In this document: piece after piece, positions 44,231 through 52,882 of the stretch
Numbering within the stretch: the first letter of the stretch is position 1
Layout: the number at the start of each line of letters is the position of its first letter
Assembly (NCBI RefSeq): GCF_008271695.1
Contig: NZ_VKKY01000002.1
Span: forward strand, 1,054,001 to 1,118,000
Source of the DNA: Rufibacter hautae
GTDB taxonomy: Bacteria > Bacteroidota > Bacteroidia > Cytophagales > Hymenobacteraceae
DNA: 64,000 nucleotides
Reading direction: 5' to 3'
Notes under the pieces: model-generated
Seen by the model: only the letters and a program-made list of their open reading frames with translations
The model's database searches: none
What the model was told of the DNA's origin: nothing
Made by a program: the position numbers and the translations under genes

Positions 44231-44379
44231 GTACTTGCAGACCCAGGCTCCCCCGCTTTCCTCCGAGAAACCATCCCGGGTAATTAGTTCCTCCAGAAAA
44301 ACTTTACCTTACTCCCGAAAGCCATGCGTTTTCAGCCCTGAAACCAAAAAAACAACCCAAAAACTAAAAAAGCCATCAT

Positions 44380-45231
44380 ATGAACATAGGAATCTCTGCC
44401 GCAACCGGCCAATTGGGCCGCTTGGTGGTGAGCAAACTCAAAGCCCTGGCAACAGACCATACCCTAGTAGCGCTGGTGCGCAACCCGCAGAAAGCGTCTG
44501 ACCTGGGCGTGGAAACCCGCGAAGCCGATTACGCCAAACCAGAAACGCTGGAAGCCGCTTTGCCCGGCATTGATACGCTGCTGCTCATCTCTTCCAGCGA
44601 AGTAGGCCAACGCGCTACCCAGCACAAAAACGTAATTGCCGCCGCTCAAAAGGCAGGTGTAAAACACATTGTCTACACCAGCCTGCTGCACGCCGATACT
44701 TCTTCGCTGAGCTTGGCCGAGGAGCACCTGGCCACTGAGGCAGCCCTGAAGGAGTCCGGCATTCCGTACACGCTCCTGCGCAATGGCTGGTACACCGAGA
44801 ACTACACTGGTTCCATTGGCGGAGCTTTGGCCGGGGGCGCGTTCATCGGCAGTGCCGGCGAAGGCAGAATCTCAGGCTCCACCCGCGAGGATTACGCCGA
44901 AGCCGCGGTAGCCGTTCTAACTTCCCCTGGGCACGAGGGCAAAGTCTATGAACTCGCCGGCGATGAAGCCTTCACCTTACAAGACCTGGCTGCTGAGATC
45001 TCCCGCCAGACGGGCAAAGACATTCCCTACAAGAACCTGCCAGAGGGAGATTACGCCGCCGCGCTAGCCAGCTTCGGCGTGCCAGAAGGTTTCGCCCACG
45101 CCATTGCCGGTTGGGATGTATCTGCCTCTTCCGGTGCCCTGTATGATGAAAGCCACCAACTCTCTAAATTGATCGGTAGGCCAACCACTCCCCTTGCCAA
45201 GGCAGTGTCGCAGGCATTGCCATCGGTGTAA
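44380..45231 (+). CDS. NAD(P)H-binding SDR-like quinone oxidoreductase, QorB-like
   Basis: This 283-aa atypical short-chain dehydrogenase resembles QorB (YtfG, 286 aa). The Rossmann motif ISAATGQLGRLVV is at the N terminus. LLISSSEVGQR, VYTSLLHAD, LLRNGWYTENYTGSI and RISGSTREDYAEAAVAVL match the NmrA/QorB group. It would reduce quinones with NAD(P)H. QorB genes are often next to an HxlR regulator; none is seen here. Confidence 0.88.
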   Translation: MNIGISAATGQLGRLVVSKLKALATDHTLVALVRNPQKASDLGVETREADYAKPETLEAALPGIDTLLLISSSEVGQRATQHKNVIAAAQKAGVKHIVYTSLLHADTSSLSLAEEHLATEAALKESGIPYTLLRNGWYTENYTGSIGGALAGGAFIGSAGEGRISGSTREDYAEAAVAVLTSPGHEGKVYELAGDEAFTLQDLAAEISRQTGKDIPYKNLPEGDYAAALASFGVPEGFAHAIAGWDVSASSGALYDESHQLSKLIGRPTTPLAKAVSQALPSV

Positions 45232-45234
45232 CTC

Positions 45235-45269
45235 TTTTTGGCCTTCTTTTCAAGAAAGAGGTTTAAAAC
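45235..45269. repeat. Dispersed palindrome copy 18
   Basis: TTTTTGGCCTTCTTTTCAAG followed by AAAGAGGTTTAAAAC. It starts 4 nt after the QorB-like stop and overlaps the beginning of the terminator at 45264. Confidence 0.6.
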
Positions 45270-45313
45270 AGAAAAGCCTGGGCCAAAAGTTTGGCGCAGG
45301 CTTTTCTGTTTTA
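45264..45313. terminator. Bidirectional terminator, 17-bp perfect stem
   Basis: TAAAACAGAAAAGCCTG (45264-45280) and CAGGCTTTTCTGTTTTA (45297-45313) are perfect complements between two convergent genes. Confidence 0.88.
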
Positions 45314-45327
45314 AGAAGGTAGGCTAA

Positions 45328-45864
45328 TTACTTAATCGCCACCGGCACTTCCAGGTTCTCCCACATCAGGGAAAAACCTTTGCCCGTGATGGCATACTTC
45401 AGGCTTTCATTCATTTGGGCCGATTTTTTTGGCGTCACGTTCACTGCGAGCACATTGTTGGCTGGGTCAAAGTTGGCGCCTTCGCGGTTGGTGCCCCACT
45501 GGCCGGTCTGCGAATTGAAGATGATTTGCCACTGACCTTCGGTAGGCACCATAAACACGCTGTACTTGCCGGCTTTCAGGGCTTTGCCTTGTACCATGAT
45601 GTCTTTGTCTGTGGTGAAGGTAGTGGCCTCATTGGCCCCGGCTCTCCAGGCTTTGCCATACGGCACCAGCTCTCCCCACACTTTCCGTCCTTTCACCGAT
45701 GGGCTGCTGTAGGCGATAGAAATGTTAGCGGCACCCACTTTGCCAGTAGCCGTTTGCGCCGGGCTGGCTTTCGGTTTAGGAGCGTCCTGGGCAAATACCG
45801 AGGTAGTCATGGCTAACAGGAAAAGGACTGTTAGTACTAAGAAGTTGTTCTTTGGCGTATTCAT
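45328..45864 (-). CDS. DUF2911 family secreted protein
   Basis: This 178-aa protein has a signal peptide (FLVLTVLFLLAMTTSVFAQ) and a DUF2911 domain: ISIAYSSPSVKGRKVWGELV, then VPYGKAWRAGANEATTFTT, KAGKYSVFMVPTEGQWQII and FNSQTGQWGTNREG. Common in Bacteroidota; probably periplasmic; function unknown. Confidence 0.92.
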   Translation of the reverse strand: MNTPKNNFLVLTVLFLLAMTTSVFAQDAPKPKASPAQTATGKVGAANISIAYSSPSVKGRKVWGELVPYGKAWRAGANEATTFTTDKDIMVQGKALKAGKYSVFMVPTEGQWQIIFNSQTGQWGTNREGANFDPANNVLAVNVTPKKSAQMNESLKYAITGKGFSLMWENLEVPVAIK

Positions 45865-46081
45865 AGTTGCATTTTATTAGTTACACCTCTAAAATTAAAG
45901 GATTTTCCTTCTAAACGAAATCTTTAGGGATTATTGCTATCCTTGGGTTCCAGAAGAAAAGCTAGTATGATATAATCTTTTGCCTTAAAAAGAAGATTGG
46001 CTACAACAACCATAGATTTGGCTACAGAACCCCAGCGCTTTATAAGGAAATTTGCTTCTGTTAAACCTAAAAGCAAATACC

Positions 46082-46975
46082 ATGAAGATTGTAGTAACAG
46101 GCTCGTTGGGGCACATCAGTAAACCACTTTGTGAAGAGTTAGTGCAAAAAGGACACGCCGTAACCGTCATCAGCAGCAACCCCGAGAAGCGAAAAGCCAT
46201 TGAAGCCTTGGGTGCTGCGGCGGCCATCGGCACTCTGGAAGATATCCCATTTCTGGTTTCTACTTTTAGTGGAGCCGATGCGGTCTATACGATGGTGCCC
46301 CCCAACAACTATTTTGATCCCTCCCTGGATTTACTGGCCTATTACCGTAGGTTAGGTAAAAACTATGAACAAGCCATCCGGCAGGCAGGTGTAAAACGAG
46401 TGGTAAATCTTAGTAGCATTGGAGCGCATCTGGTGAAGGGCAATGGTATTCTGTTAGGGGCCCATGATGTAGAACAAATCTTAAACAAACTGCCTGAGGA
46501 GGTAACCATCACCCACCTACGCCCTACCTCATTCTATTATAACCTTTATGGCTATGTAGACATGATTAAACAGTATGGTTTCATTGCAGCAAATTACGGA
46601 GCCGAGGACCTGATTCCGTGGGTCTCTCCTATTGACATTGCGGCGGCTGTGGCCGATGAATTAACCAGTCTGGGTCAGGGCCGAATAATCCGCTATGTTG
46701 CCAGTGAAGATCTTACCGGAAGCCAAACAGCCCATATCATAGGGGCTGCTATTGGAAAACCAGAATTGGAATGGAAGGTGGTTTCAGATGAGCAAACTAA
46801 AAATGGCTTGGTAGCTGCCGGTATGAACCCGCAAATTGCCGCCGGATTAACTGAAATGTATGCCGGTTTCCACAGCGGGTTACTCGCTGAAGATTATTTC
46901 AGAAACCGGCCGGCAGAAATGGGCAAGGTGAAACTAAGCCAGTTTGCTCAAGAGTTTGCCGCCGCTTTTCATTAA
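46082..46975 (+). CDS. NmrA-family NAD(P)-binding protein
   Basis: This 297-aa protein opens MKIVVTGSLGHISKPLCEEL, a Rossmann start; the ten in-frame codons upstream are not family-like. Other motifs are AVYTMVPPNNYFDP, VKRVVNLSSIGAHL and RPTSFYYNLYGYVDM. It resembles NmrA/HSCARG-like sensors or reductases. It is followed after 19 nt by an AraC regulator that is probably co-transcribed. Confidence 0.9.
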   Translation: MKIVVTGSLGHISKPLCEELVQKGHAVTVISSNPEKRKAIEALGAAAAIGTLEDIPFLVSTFSGADAVYTMVPPNNYFDPSLDLLAYYRRLGKNYEQAIRQAGVKRVVNLSSIGAHLVKGNGILLGAHDVEQILNKLPEEVTITHLRPTSFYYNLYGYVDMIKQYGFIAANYGAEDLIPWVSPIDIAAAVADELTSLGQGRIIRYVASEDLTGSQTAHIIGAAIGKPELEWKVVSDEQTKNGLVAAGMNPQIAAGLTEMYAGFHSGLLAEDYFRNRPAEMGKVKLSQFAQEFAAAFH

Positions 46976-46994
46976 TTTAACTTGAAAACGCGTT

Positions 46995-47915
46995 ATGACA
47001 GGCCAGGGACCAATCAGATTCAAAACCATTGCAGCGTATCATCAATACATGGGGCTGCCGAAGCCGGAGCACCCTTTGGTGAGTGTCATCAACCTTGACG
47101 CAGTTCCGTATTCCGCGGACCAGGGTACCAGAAGTTTTGTCCTTGATTTTTATTCCATCGCCCTAAAACGCAACGCAAATGTGCGTTTTAAATACGGGCA
47201 GCAGGAGTATGACTTTTCTGAAGGCCTGCTATTTTTCATCTCGCCGGGCCAGGTGTATAGAATTGAGGTAAGCAACGAGGAAGATGTCAAAAGGTCTGGA
47301 TGGATATTACAACTTCACCCAGACTTCCTTTGGAACACCCCGCTGGCGCAGACCATCAAGCAGTATGAATTCTTTGACTACTCCGTGAATGAAGCCTTGT
47401 TTCTGTCTGAGAAAGAAGAAACCATTATGACAAGTCTCCTGAAAAGCATACAGCAGGAATATCAATCAAATCTTGACAAGTACAGCCAACCGGTGATCAT
47501 CGCCCAAGTAGAATTGTTACTAACGTACGCGGAACGGTTTTACCACCGGCAATTCCTCACCCGAAAGATCACCAACCACCAAATCCTGAACCGGGTGGAA
47601 GAAATCCTGAACAGCTATTTCAAGAGCGAAGATTTAGAGAAAACCGGATTGCCTACCGTTCAATACATCGCCGATGCCTTACATCTTTCCCCCACTTACC
47701 TAAGCAGTTTGCTGAAAGCCCTAACGGGACAAAGCACCCAGCAACACATTCATGACAAACTGATTGAGAAGGCAAAGGAACGATTGTCTACCACCACCTT
47801 ATCTATCAGCGAGATTGCCTTTGAGTTGGGGTTTGAGCATTCGCAATCCTTCAGCAAATTATTTAAAACCAAGACAAACCTTTCCCCTCTTGAATTTAGG
47901 CAATCCTTTAACTAA
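46995..47915 (+). CDS. AraC-family transcriptional regulator
   Basis: This 306-aa protein has an N-terminal cupin-like domain (VRFKYGQQEYDFSEGLLFFI) and two C-terminal helix-turn-helix motifs (YIADALHLSPTYLSSLLKAL and ISEIAFELGFEHSQSFSKLF). It is coupled to the NmrA-family gene, suggesting that it regulates that gene or its pathway. A very strong terminator follows. Confidence 0.92.
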   Translation: MTGQGPIRFKTIAAYHQYMGLPKPEHPLVSVINLDAVPYSADQGTRSFVLDFYSIALKRNANVRFKYGQQEYDFSEGLLFFISPGQVYRIEVSNEEDVKRSGWILQLHPDFLWNTPLAQTIKQYEFFDYSVNEALFLSEKEETIMTSLLKSIQQEYQSNLDKYSQPVIIAQVELLLTYAERFYHRQFLTRKITNHQILNRVEEILNSYFKSEDLEKTGLPTVQYIADALHLSPTYLSSLLKALTGQSTQQHIHDKLIEKAKERLSTTTLSISEIAFELGFEHSQSFSKLFKTKTNLSPLEFRQSFN

Positions 47916-47980
47916 TGAATTCTTACAATTGAAATGGATGCCTCCTTAATTAAATGAATAGATTATCTCCCTGATTTAAA

Positions 47981-48033
47981 AAAACAGAAGAAAAGCCATG
48001 GAAGTATCTCTCCCATGGCTTTTCTTCTGTTTT
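47981..48033. terminator. Bidirectional terminator, 21-bp perfect stem
   Basis: The arms at 47981-48001 (starting AAAACAGAAGAAAAG) and 48013-48033 are perfect complements over 21 bp with an 11-nt loop. It lies between the AraC gene and the convergent treY-malQ gene. Confidence 0.9.
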
Positions 48034-48046
48034 CTGCAGTTACTCC

Positions 48047-51000
48047 TTAATCCCGGTTATACAACTTGGTCCACTCGCGCAGCTGATCCTCGGTTTGCTT
48101 GTTGATCTGACCCGGCATTAAGCGCCAGCCCCAGTTGCCTTCGCCTTTACCGGGAGTATTCATGCGGCCCAGTTCATCAATGCCCAGAACGTCTTGCAGT
48201 GGCAGGATGGCAGTTTTCGCCACAGAGGCATAGGCCAGACGGGCGAAGACCCACCAAATGTCATCTTCGCTTAGGCTGCGGCCCACGTAGTGCTCGATTT
48301 GCTGGTGGAACTCCTTGCCTTCGTTGCGGTACCAGCCCAAGGTGGTGTTGTTATCATGGGTACCAGTGTAGGCGATGAAGTTGCGGGCGTAGTTGTGCGG
48401 CATGTACGCGTTCTGCGGCATCTCGTCGCCCCAGGCGAACTGCAGGATCTTCATGCCCGGTAGGTTGAAATCATCGCGCAGTTTCAGCACCAGGTCGTTG
48501 ATCTCACCCAGGTCCTCGGCAATGAACGGAAGGCTGCCCAGCTCCTTCTCCACGAAGGTGAAGAAATCGGCGCCCGGCCCTAGTTTCCACTCGCCTTTTT
48601 TGGCGGTGGTTTCCCCGGCGGGTACTTCCCAGTAATCGGCGAAGGCCCGGAAATGGTCTAAACGCACTATGTCAAATAGCTCCATGTTCTTGCGCAAACG
48701 GCCAATCCACCAGCCGTAGTCCTGCTCTTTGAGTACCTCCCACTTGAATACCGGCATGCCCCAAAGCTGACCGTCTTCTGAGAAATCATCGGGTGGCACG
48801 CCCGCTACGCCTGTCATCTGCCCCTGCTCGTCCACGGCAAAGATCTCGCGGTTACCCCAAACATCTACAGAGTCATAACTGATGTAGAACGGCATGTCAC
48901 CGAACATCTGGATGCCGCGGTTGTTGCAGTACGTGCGCAGGCGCTTCCACTGTTTGTTGAAGATGAACTGCACCCATTTGGTTTTGTCTACCAGATCGGC
49001 GTTATCCTTGGCCAGTTTCTCCAGCGCCTCCGGGTCACGTTGCTTGTACTCATCGGCCCATTGAAACCAGGCGCTGCCGCCGTTCTGCTCTTTCAATAGC
49101 ACGTACAGTGCAAAGTCATGGAGCCAACTGGCCTCTGAGCCGCAGTAATCAATGAACTGCTGCTGCAGCGTAGGGAAATCACCAGACTTGAACGTCTGCC
49201 AGGCTTTTTCCAGTAACTCATCTTTTACGCGCTGGGCCTGCACATAGTCCACGTTGCCGGTCTGCGGCAGGTGGTGCTGGTTCAGGTCGGCCTCGTTCAG
49301 CAAGCCTTCTTTGGCCAGCAGCACCGGACTGATGAGCAACGGATTGCCCGCCCGGCTGGAGATGGAGCTGTACGGTGAGTAACCCTGCCCTGCCTCAATG
49401 GGATTGAGCGGCAACAACTGCCAGTACTTCTGGTTGCTGGCCTGCAGGAAATCAGCGAATTTACGCGCCTCTGGTCCCATGTCGCCAATCCCGAAGGCCG
49501 ATGGCAGTGAGGTGATGTGCAGCAGGATTCCCGCGCCGCGCTCGTTCTGTGCCTGCAGTTTGAGCAAGGCCAGCGGGAAAATTCCGAACAAGTCGGCCAC
49601 GCTCAGTTCATGCGCGTAATTGCCGGTGCTCCGGATGAACATGTCCTGCCAATCCTTTGGTGCGTCTTCCGGGATGATCACCTTGGTGTCTTTCCAGTCG
49701 ATGTCCTGCACGGTTTCCACGCCTTGCGCTTTGGCCAGGGCGGCCAGGTGCAGCGGTACGGCTACCACGTACCAGGTACGCAGGTGTTTCCGCACGAAAG
49801 CCAGCACATGGTCTTTGTATTCACCTTCCACCGCCAGCGGCAGGTATTCGCCTTTGGCAAAAAGGTCGGCGTTGTTTTTGCGCTCGGTGAACAGGGTGCG
49901 GGTGAGCCACAGTTTGATGCGGGCATCATAGCGGTTATCCCAGAGTTGCTCCCACAGCACATCCTGCTTGTTGAGGTCATAGTCATGGAGTTCCTCCAGC
50001 CATGCCTGCCGCTGCTCATAGTTCACCGCCCGGCGGTTGTCTGGGTCTACCAAGCTGAAGTCCCACAGCTCGGTGCCTTGGTAAACATCCGGAATGCCCG
50101 GTGTGGTGAATTTCAGGAGCGTCTGGCTCAAAGAGTTCACAATCCCGAAATCGGTGGTTTTGGCCCTGAATTCCTCAAAACGGGCCCAAAACGGACGGCT
50201 CCTGTCCAGCAGTTTCACCGCGAAGTTCTTCGTGGCGGTTTCGTATTCCTCGTTGGGGGTGGTCCAGTAGGAATTGACTTTGGCTTCCCGCAGGGCTTTC
50301 TGCAGGTATTCCTGTACGCGGTTCTCAAAATCATCCTCGTCCTGGCCGGGCATTGGGAACGCGCCCAACAAGGTCTGGTAGATGAGGTATTCGTCGTTGA
50401 CGCTGGGCGCATCGTTCTGCTTCAGGTCTTGGTTCAGCTCGCGCCATTCCTGCACGGCAGCGGTCCACTCCTCTGGTAATTCGGTAAGCACGTTCAGGCG
50501 GGCGCGGACGTCCTCGCCGCGTTTGGTGTCATGCGTGGAGGTTCCGTTGATGGCTAGTGGCCATTTCTGCCGCCGCTCCTGCATGGCCGTATGGAATTCC
50601 TCGGCGCTCATCCCGAAGGCTTCGGGTGCATCCCCCACTTCGTTGTGCCCGATAAACCGGTTGTAGGTGTACATGATGGTGTCTTCCACCCCTTTGGCCA
50701 TGAGCGGACCACTGAACTGCATCAGGCGCTGGTAGAACTTCTGCGAGCGCTCCAGGTACGTATCGTCCTCGCCTTCAGGGGCAGCCCCCAGAATCGCTCT
50801 TTCCAGCAACTCTACGGCTCCGGCCATTTCGGGCTTACTTTCGCGAATTCGGTTGAAAATCAGCTGCACGGCTTCGGCCTCAGCGCCGTCCAGCGGCATC
50901 TGATTTCCATAATAGCGGTACACCGGGCACTGAATCAGGAACTCCCCGATGGCTGCTTTCATGGTCTGGGGCTCCACGCTGCTCAGCACTTCTTCATCTA

Positions 51001-52279
51001 CCAATCGCTGGTGCAGGAACAGTTGGTAAAGGTTCTCCAGTTCACCGCCCATGTGCTCGTTCAGAATGTAGGCTTTCTTCTCATGGATTTGCTCCTGCAC
51101 CTCGGCACCCTCGCCTACCAGCTGGTGGTAGAGTTGGTTGAAAGCTTCCTCGCCGGGTTTGTAGGTAAAAAGGTTGTTCACCAACGAAAGGAAATCATAG
51201 CCGCTGCTGCCCTGGATGGGCCAGTTCTGCGGAAGTTCCTCACCGGGTTCCAAGATTTTCTCTACTACGATATAGGTTTCATCGCCGGCCAGTTCGCGCA
51301 GTTGCTGCAGGTACCCGGTAGGGTCATACAGGCCGTCTACGTGGTCAATGCGGAGGCCCTGGAATACACCTTCGTCCTGAAGTTGCTTGATGTACTGGTG
51401 ATAGGTAGAAAATACCTCGGGGTCCTGGATGTTGAGGCAGATGAGCCCGTTCACCGTAAAGAACCGCCGGAAGTTGATCTGTGAATCGGTTTCCTGCCAA
51501 TGGCAGAGTTGGTACACTTGTTCCTGGGCTAATTGCAACAGGCGGTCCTTGTCTTGGTTGAAGGCCTGCAGACTCGCCTCCACCGATGTCTGTACCACGT
51601 CGTTTTTCATCAGTGACGTGAGTTGCTGCCGGAACTCATCCCATTTCAAAGAGTAGGTCATAGGCTCCTCGGACTGGTGCGCTTGCTCCAGTTTCTCCAG
51701 GAGTTGGTCAATTGCCTGGTTGGGCTCTCCCTCTCCTTTCAATAAGGTCTCATAAGAGCGTGGGCTCAAGGGATAGGCACTGTCATAGTACTTGAACACC
51801 AGACGCATCTGCTCCTCGTCAAAGGCCACCTGCAGTTCGCCGTTTTGCACCACTTCTTCCAATTTCGCCCCTAAAAACGGCACCATCACCCGGCCGTTGT
51901 ACAAGGAGCTGGTCCACCCTATGTCAAAGAATGTATGGTATTGGCTCAAGGTCCCTTTCTCCAGCACATCTATCAACCAGGGGTTGTTAGGATGGTAGGC
52001 CATATGGTTCGGCACGATGTCCTGTAGCCAACTGATGCCGTTTTCCTTCAAGTGCCCGCTTACCGTTTTCAACTGCTCCTCGGTCCCTACTTCGGGATTC
52101 ACGCGGTGCGGATTCACCCCGTCATACCCGTGGGTACTGCCCGGCGTGGCCTCAAAGATGGGCGACGCATAAATGGTGCTCACCCCCAATTTCTGTAGAT
52201 ATGGAATAATGCGCTCAAAGTCCTGAAAGGTAAACTCTTTGTGGAACTGCAAGCGGTACGTCGCGACAGGGTTATGCAT
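48047..52279 (-). CDS. treY-malQ: Malto-oligosyltrehalose synthase / 4-alpha-glucanotransferase fusion (TreY-MalQ)
   Basis: This 1410-aa protein joins two enzymes. The TreY half (~1-900) opens ATYRLQFHKEFTFQDFERII and has GLRIDHVDGLYDP (nucleophile Asp), IVVEKILEPGEELP (acid Glu) and GTSTHDTKRGEDVRARL. The MalQ half (~925-1410) starts RGAGILLHITSLPSAFGIGD and has IVRLDHFRAFADYWEVPAG, PFIAEDLGEIN and YTGTHDNNTTLGWY with the GH77 catalytic residues. TreY turns the reducing end of maltodextrin into a trehalose linkage; TreZ (next gene upstream) releases trehalose; MalQ reshuffles short glucans back into usable lengths. The fusion is known from other Bacteroidota. Confidence 0.95.
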   Translation of the reverse strand: MHNPVATYRLQFHKEFTFQDFERIIPYLQKLGVSTIYASPIFEATPGSTHGYDGVNPHRVNPEVGTEEQLKTVSGHLKENGISWLQDIVPNHMAYHPNNPWLIDVLEKGTLSQYHTFFDIGWTSSLYNGRVMVPFLGAKLEEVVQNGELQVAFDEEQMRLVFKYYDSAYPLSPRSYETLLKGEGEPNQAIDQLLEKLEQAHQSEEPMTYSLKWDEFRQQLTSLMKNDVVQTSVEASLQAFNQDKDRLLQLAQEQVYQLCHWQETDSQINFRRFFTVNGLICLNIQDPEVFSTYHQYIKQLQDEGVFQGLRIDHVDGLYDPTGYLQQLRELAGDETYIVVEKILEPGEELPQNWPIQGSSGYDFLSLVNNLFTYKPGEEAFNQLYHQLVGEGAEVQEQIHEKKAYILNEHMGGELENLYQLFLHQRLVDEEVLSSVEPQTMKAAIGEFLIQCPVYRYYGNQMPLDGAEAEAVQLIFNRIRESKPEMAGAVELLERAILGAAPEGEDDTYLERSQKFYQRLMQFSGPLMAKGVEDTIMYTYNRFIGHNEVGDAPEAFGMSAEEFHTAMQERRQKWPLAINGTSTHDTKRGEDVRARLNVLTELPEEWTAAVQEWRELNQDLKQNDAPSVNDEYLIYQTLLGAFPMPGQDEDDFENRVQEYLQKALREAKVNSYWTTPNEEYETATKNFAVKLLDRSRPFWARFEEFRAKTTDFGIVNSLSQTLLKFTTPGIPDVYQGTELWDFSLVDPDNRRAVNYEQRQAWLEELHDYDLNKQDVLWEQLWDNRYDARIKLWLTRTLFTERKNNADLFAKGEYLPLAVEGEYKDHVLAFVRKHLRTWYVVAVPLHLAALAKAQGVETVQDIDWKDTKVIIPEDAPKDWQDMFIRSTGNYAHELSVADLFGIFPLALLKLQAQNERGAGILLHITSLPSAFGIGDMGPEARKFADFLQASNQKYWQLLPLNPIEAGQGYSPYSSISSRAGNPLLISPVLLAKEGLLNEADLNQHHLPQTGNVDYVQAQRVKDELLEKAWQTFKSGDFPTLQQQFIDYCGSEASWLHDFALYVLLKEQNGGSAWFQWADEYKQRDPEALEKLAKDNADLVDKTKWVQFIFNKQWKRLRTYCNNRGIQMFGDMPFYISYDSVDVWGNREIFAVDEQGQMTGVAGVPPDDFSEDGQLWGMPVFKWEVLKEQDYGWWIGRLRKNMELFDIVRLDHFRAFADYWEVPAGETTAKKGEWKLGPGADFFTFVEKELGSLPFIAEDLGEINDLVLKLRDDFNLPGMKILQFAWGDEMPQNAYMPHNYARNFIAYTGTHDNNTTLGWYRNEGKEFHQQIEHYVGRSLSEDDIWWVFARLAYASVAKTAILPLQDVLGIDELGRMNTPGKGEGNWGWRLMPGQINKQTEDQLREWTKLYNRD

Positions 52280-52372
52280 AGGTTGATGTTTTGGGGATAT
52301 GGAAATAGCCAGAGGTGATAATGAATCTTTGTGTGGCTTGTCTTACTAGTAAGGCCATGTAGTGTACGGCGG

Positions 52373-52408
52373 TTTTGGCCGGTTTTACGGAAAATGACCT
52401 TAAAAGAG
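52373..52408. repeat. Dispersed palindrome copy 19
   Basis: GTTTTGGCCGGTTTTACG followed by GAAAATGACCTTAAAAG. It lies about 95 nt upstream of the treY-malQ start. Confidence 0.65.
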
Positions 52409-52567
52409 TTATATCTTTTTCACTCTTTCTTTCTGGTCTGGTTTCACAGGAGGTACTTCCCGATAGAAGTTTGCAGGAATGGTTTCAATAGAATGGTCAT
52501 GATGGCTGATATTCCTATTACCTATTAGAGAAGGGCAACCACAAGGAATTTCTGCTACGGCTTCTCC

Positions 52568-52661
52568 GCTGGCGCGAGCTTGCAGCTCGTGTCCGCACGC
52601 ATTCCATGCCAATTGATTTATCAACAATGTGAAGGCATGAGCTGCAAGCCTGCGCCAGCTT
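52568..52661. repeat. REP-like inverted repeat, outer unit A
   Basis: GCTGGCGCGAGCTTGCAGCT at 52568 and AGCTGCAAGCCTGCGCCAGC at about 52640 are imperfect inverted copies around an AT-rich centre. This G/C-rich style is unlike the surrounding sequence and resembles REP elements associated with RAYT (Y1) transposases. No transposase gene is present here. Confidence 0.65.
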
Positions 52662-52675
52662 GCAGCAACATGCCG

Positions 52676-52815
52676 CAAGTTTGAGCGAAGCGGTAACTTG
52701 TGGCTGGCCTTGATGCCAGTTTGTAACTGGCGTGATTCATAATCAGGTTATTGGGTTTCGCCAGTTGCAAACTGGCGGTCATAGTTACTCCAAGTTACCG
52801 CTTCGCTCAAACTTG
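52676..52815. repeat. Perfect 25-bp inverted repeat enclosing inner palindromes
   Basis: The arms at 52676-52700 (starting CAAGTTTGAGCGAAGC) and 52791-52815 are perfect complements over 25 bp. Inside are GCCAGTTTGTAACTGGC (about 52715-52731) and GCCAGTTGCAAACTGGC (about 52760-52776), themselves near-palindromic and inverted copies of each other. The whole could fold as one long stem. It looks like a small non-autonomous mobile element or BIME-type repeat. Confidence 0.75.
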
Positions 52816-52827
52816 AAATAGAATAGG

Positions 52828-52870
52828 AATGGTTTAGGGGCTTCTTTTTGAAAACAGCCCCTAAACCATT
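52828..52870. repeat. Dispersed palindrome copy 20, strong hairpin
   Basis: AATGGTTTAGGGGCT (52828-52842) and AGCCCCTAAACCATT (52856-52870) form a perfect 15-bp stem. It lies 12 nt beyond the treZ stop and probably terminates the glgX-treZ transcript. Confidence 0.85.
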
Positions 52871-52882
52871 TGGTGCGTTGCC

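Larger units (their letters stand above)
52280..52882. other. Repeat-rich gap between treZ and treY-malQ
   Basis: 603 bp without a supported gene. It contains two dispersed palindrome copies (52373 and 52828) and a separate nested inverted-repeat block (52568-52815). The treY-malQ promoter must lie near 52280-52400. Confidence 0.7.

Noticed and set aside
44229-44501. 90-codon frame overlapping the QorB-like start
   Set aside because: It runs through a terminator and into the first 120 nt of a well-supported gene in another frame.
49517-51484. Two long frames on the plus strand (about 320 and 297 codons)
   Set aside because: Both are antisense to the TreY-MalQ fusion, which has all catalytic motifs. 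High GC at third positions creates the open frames.
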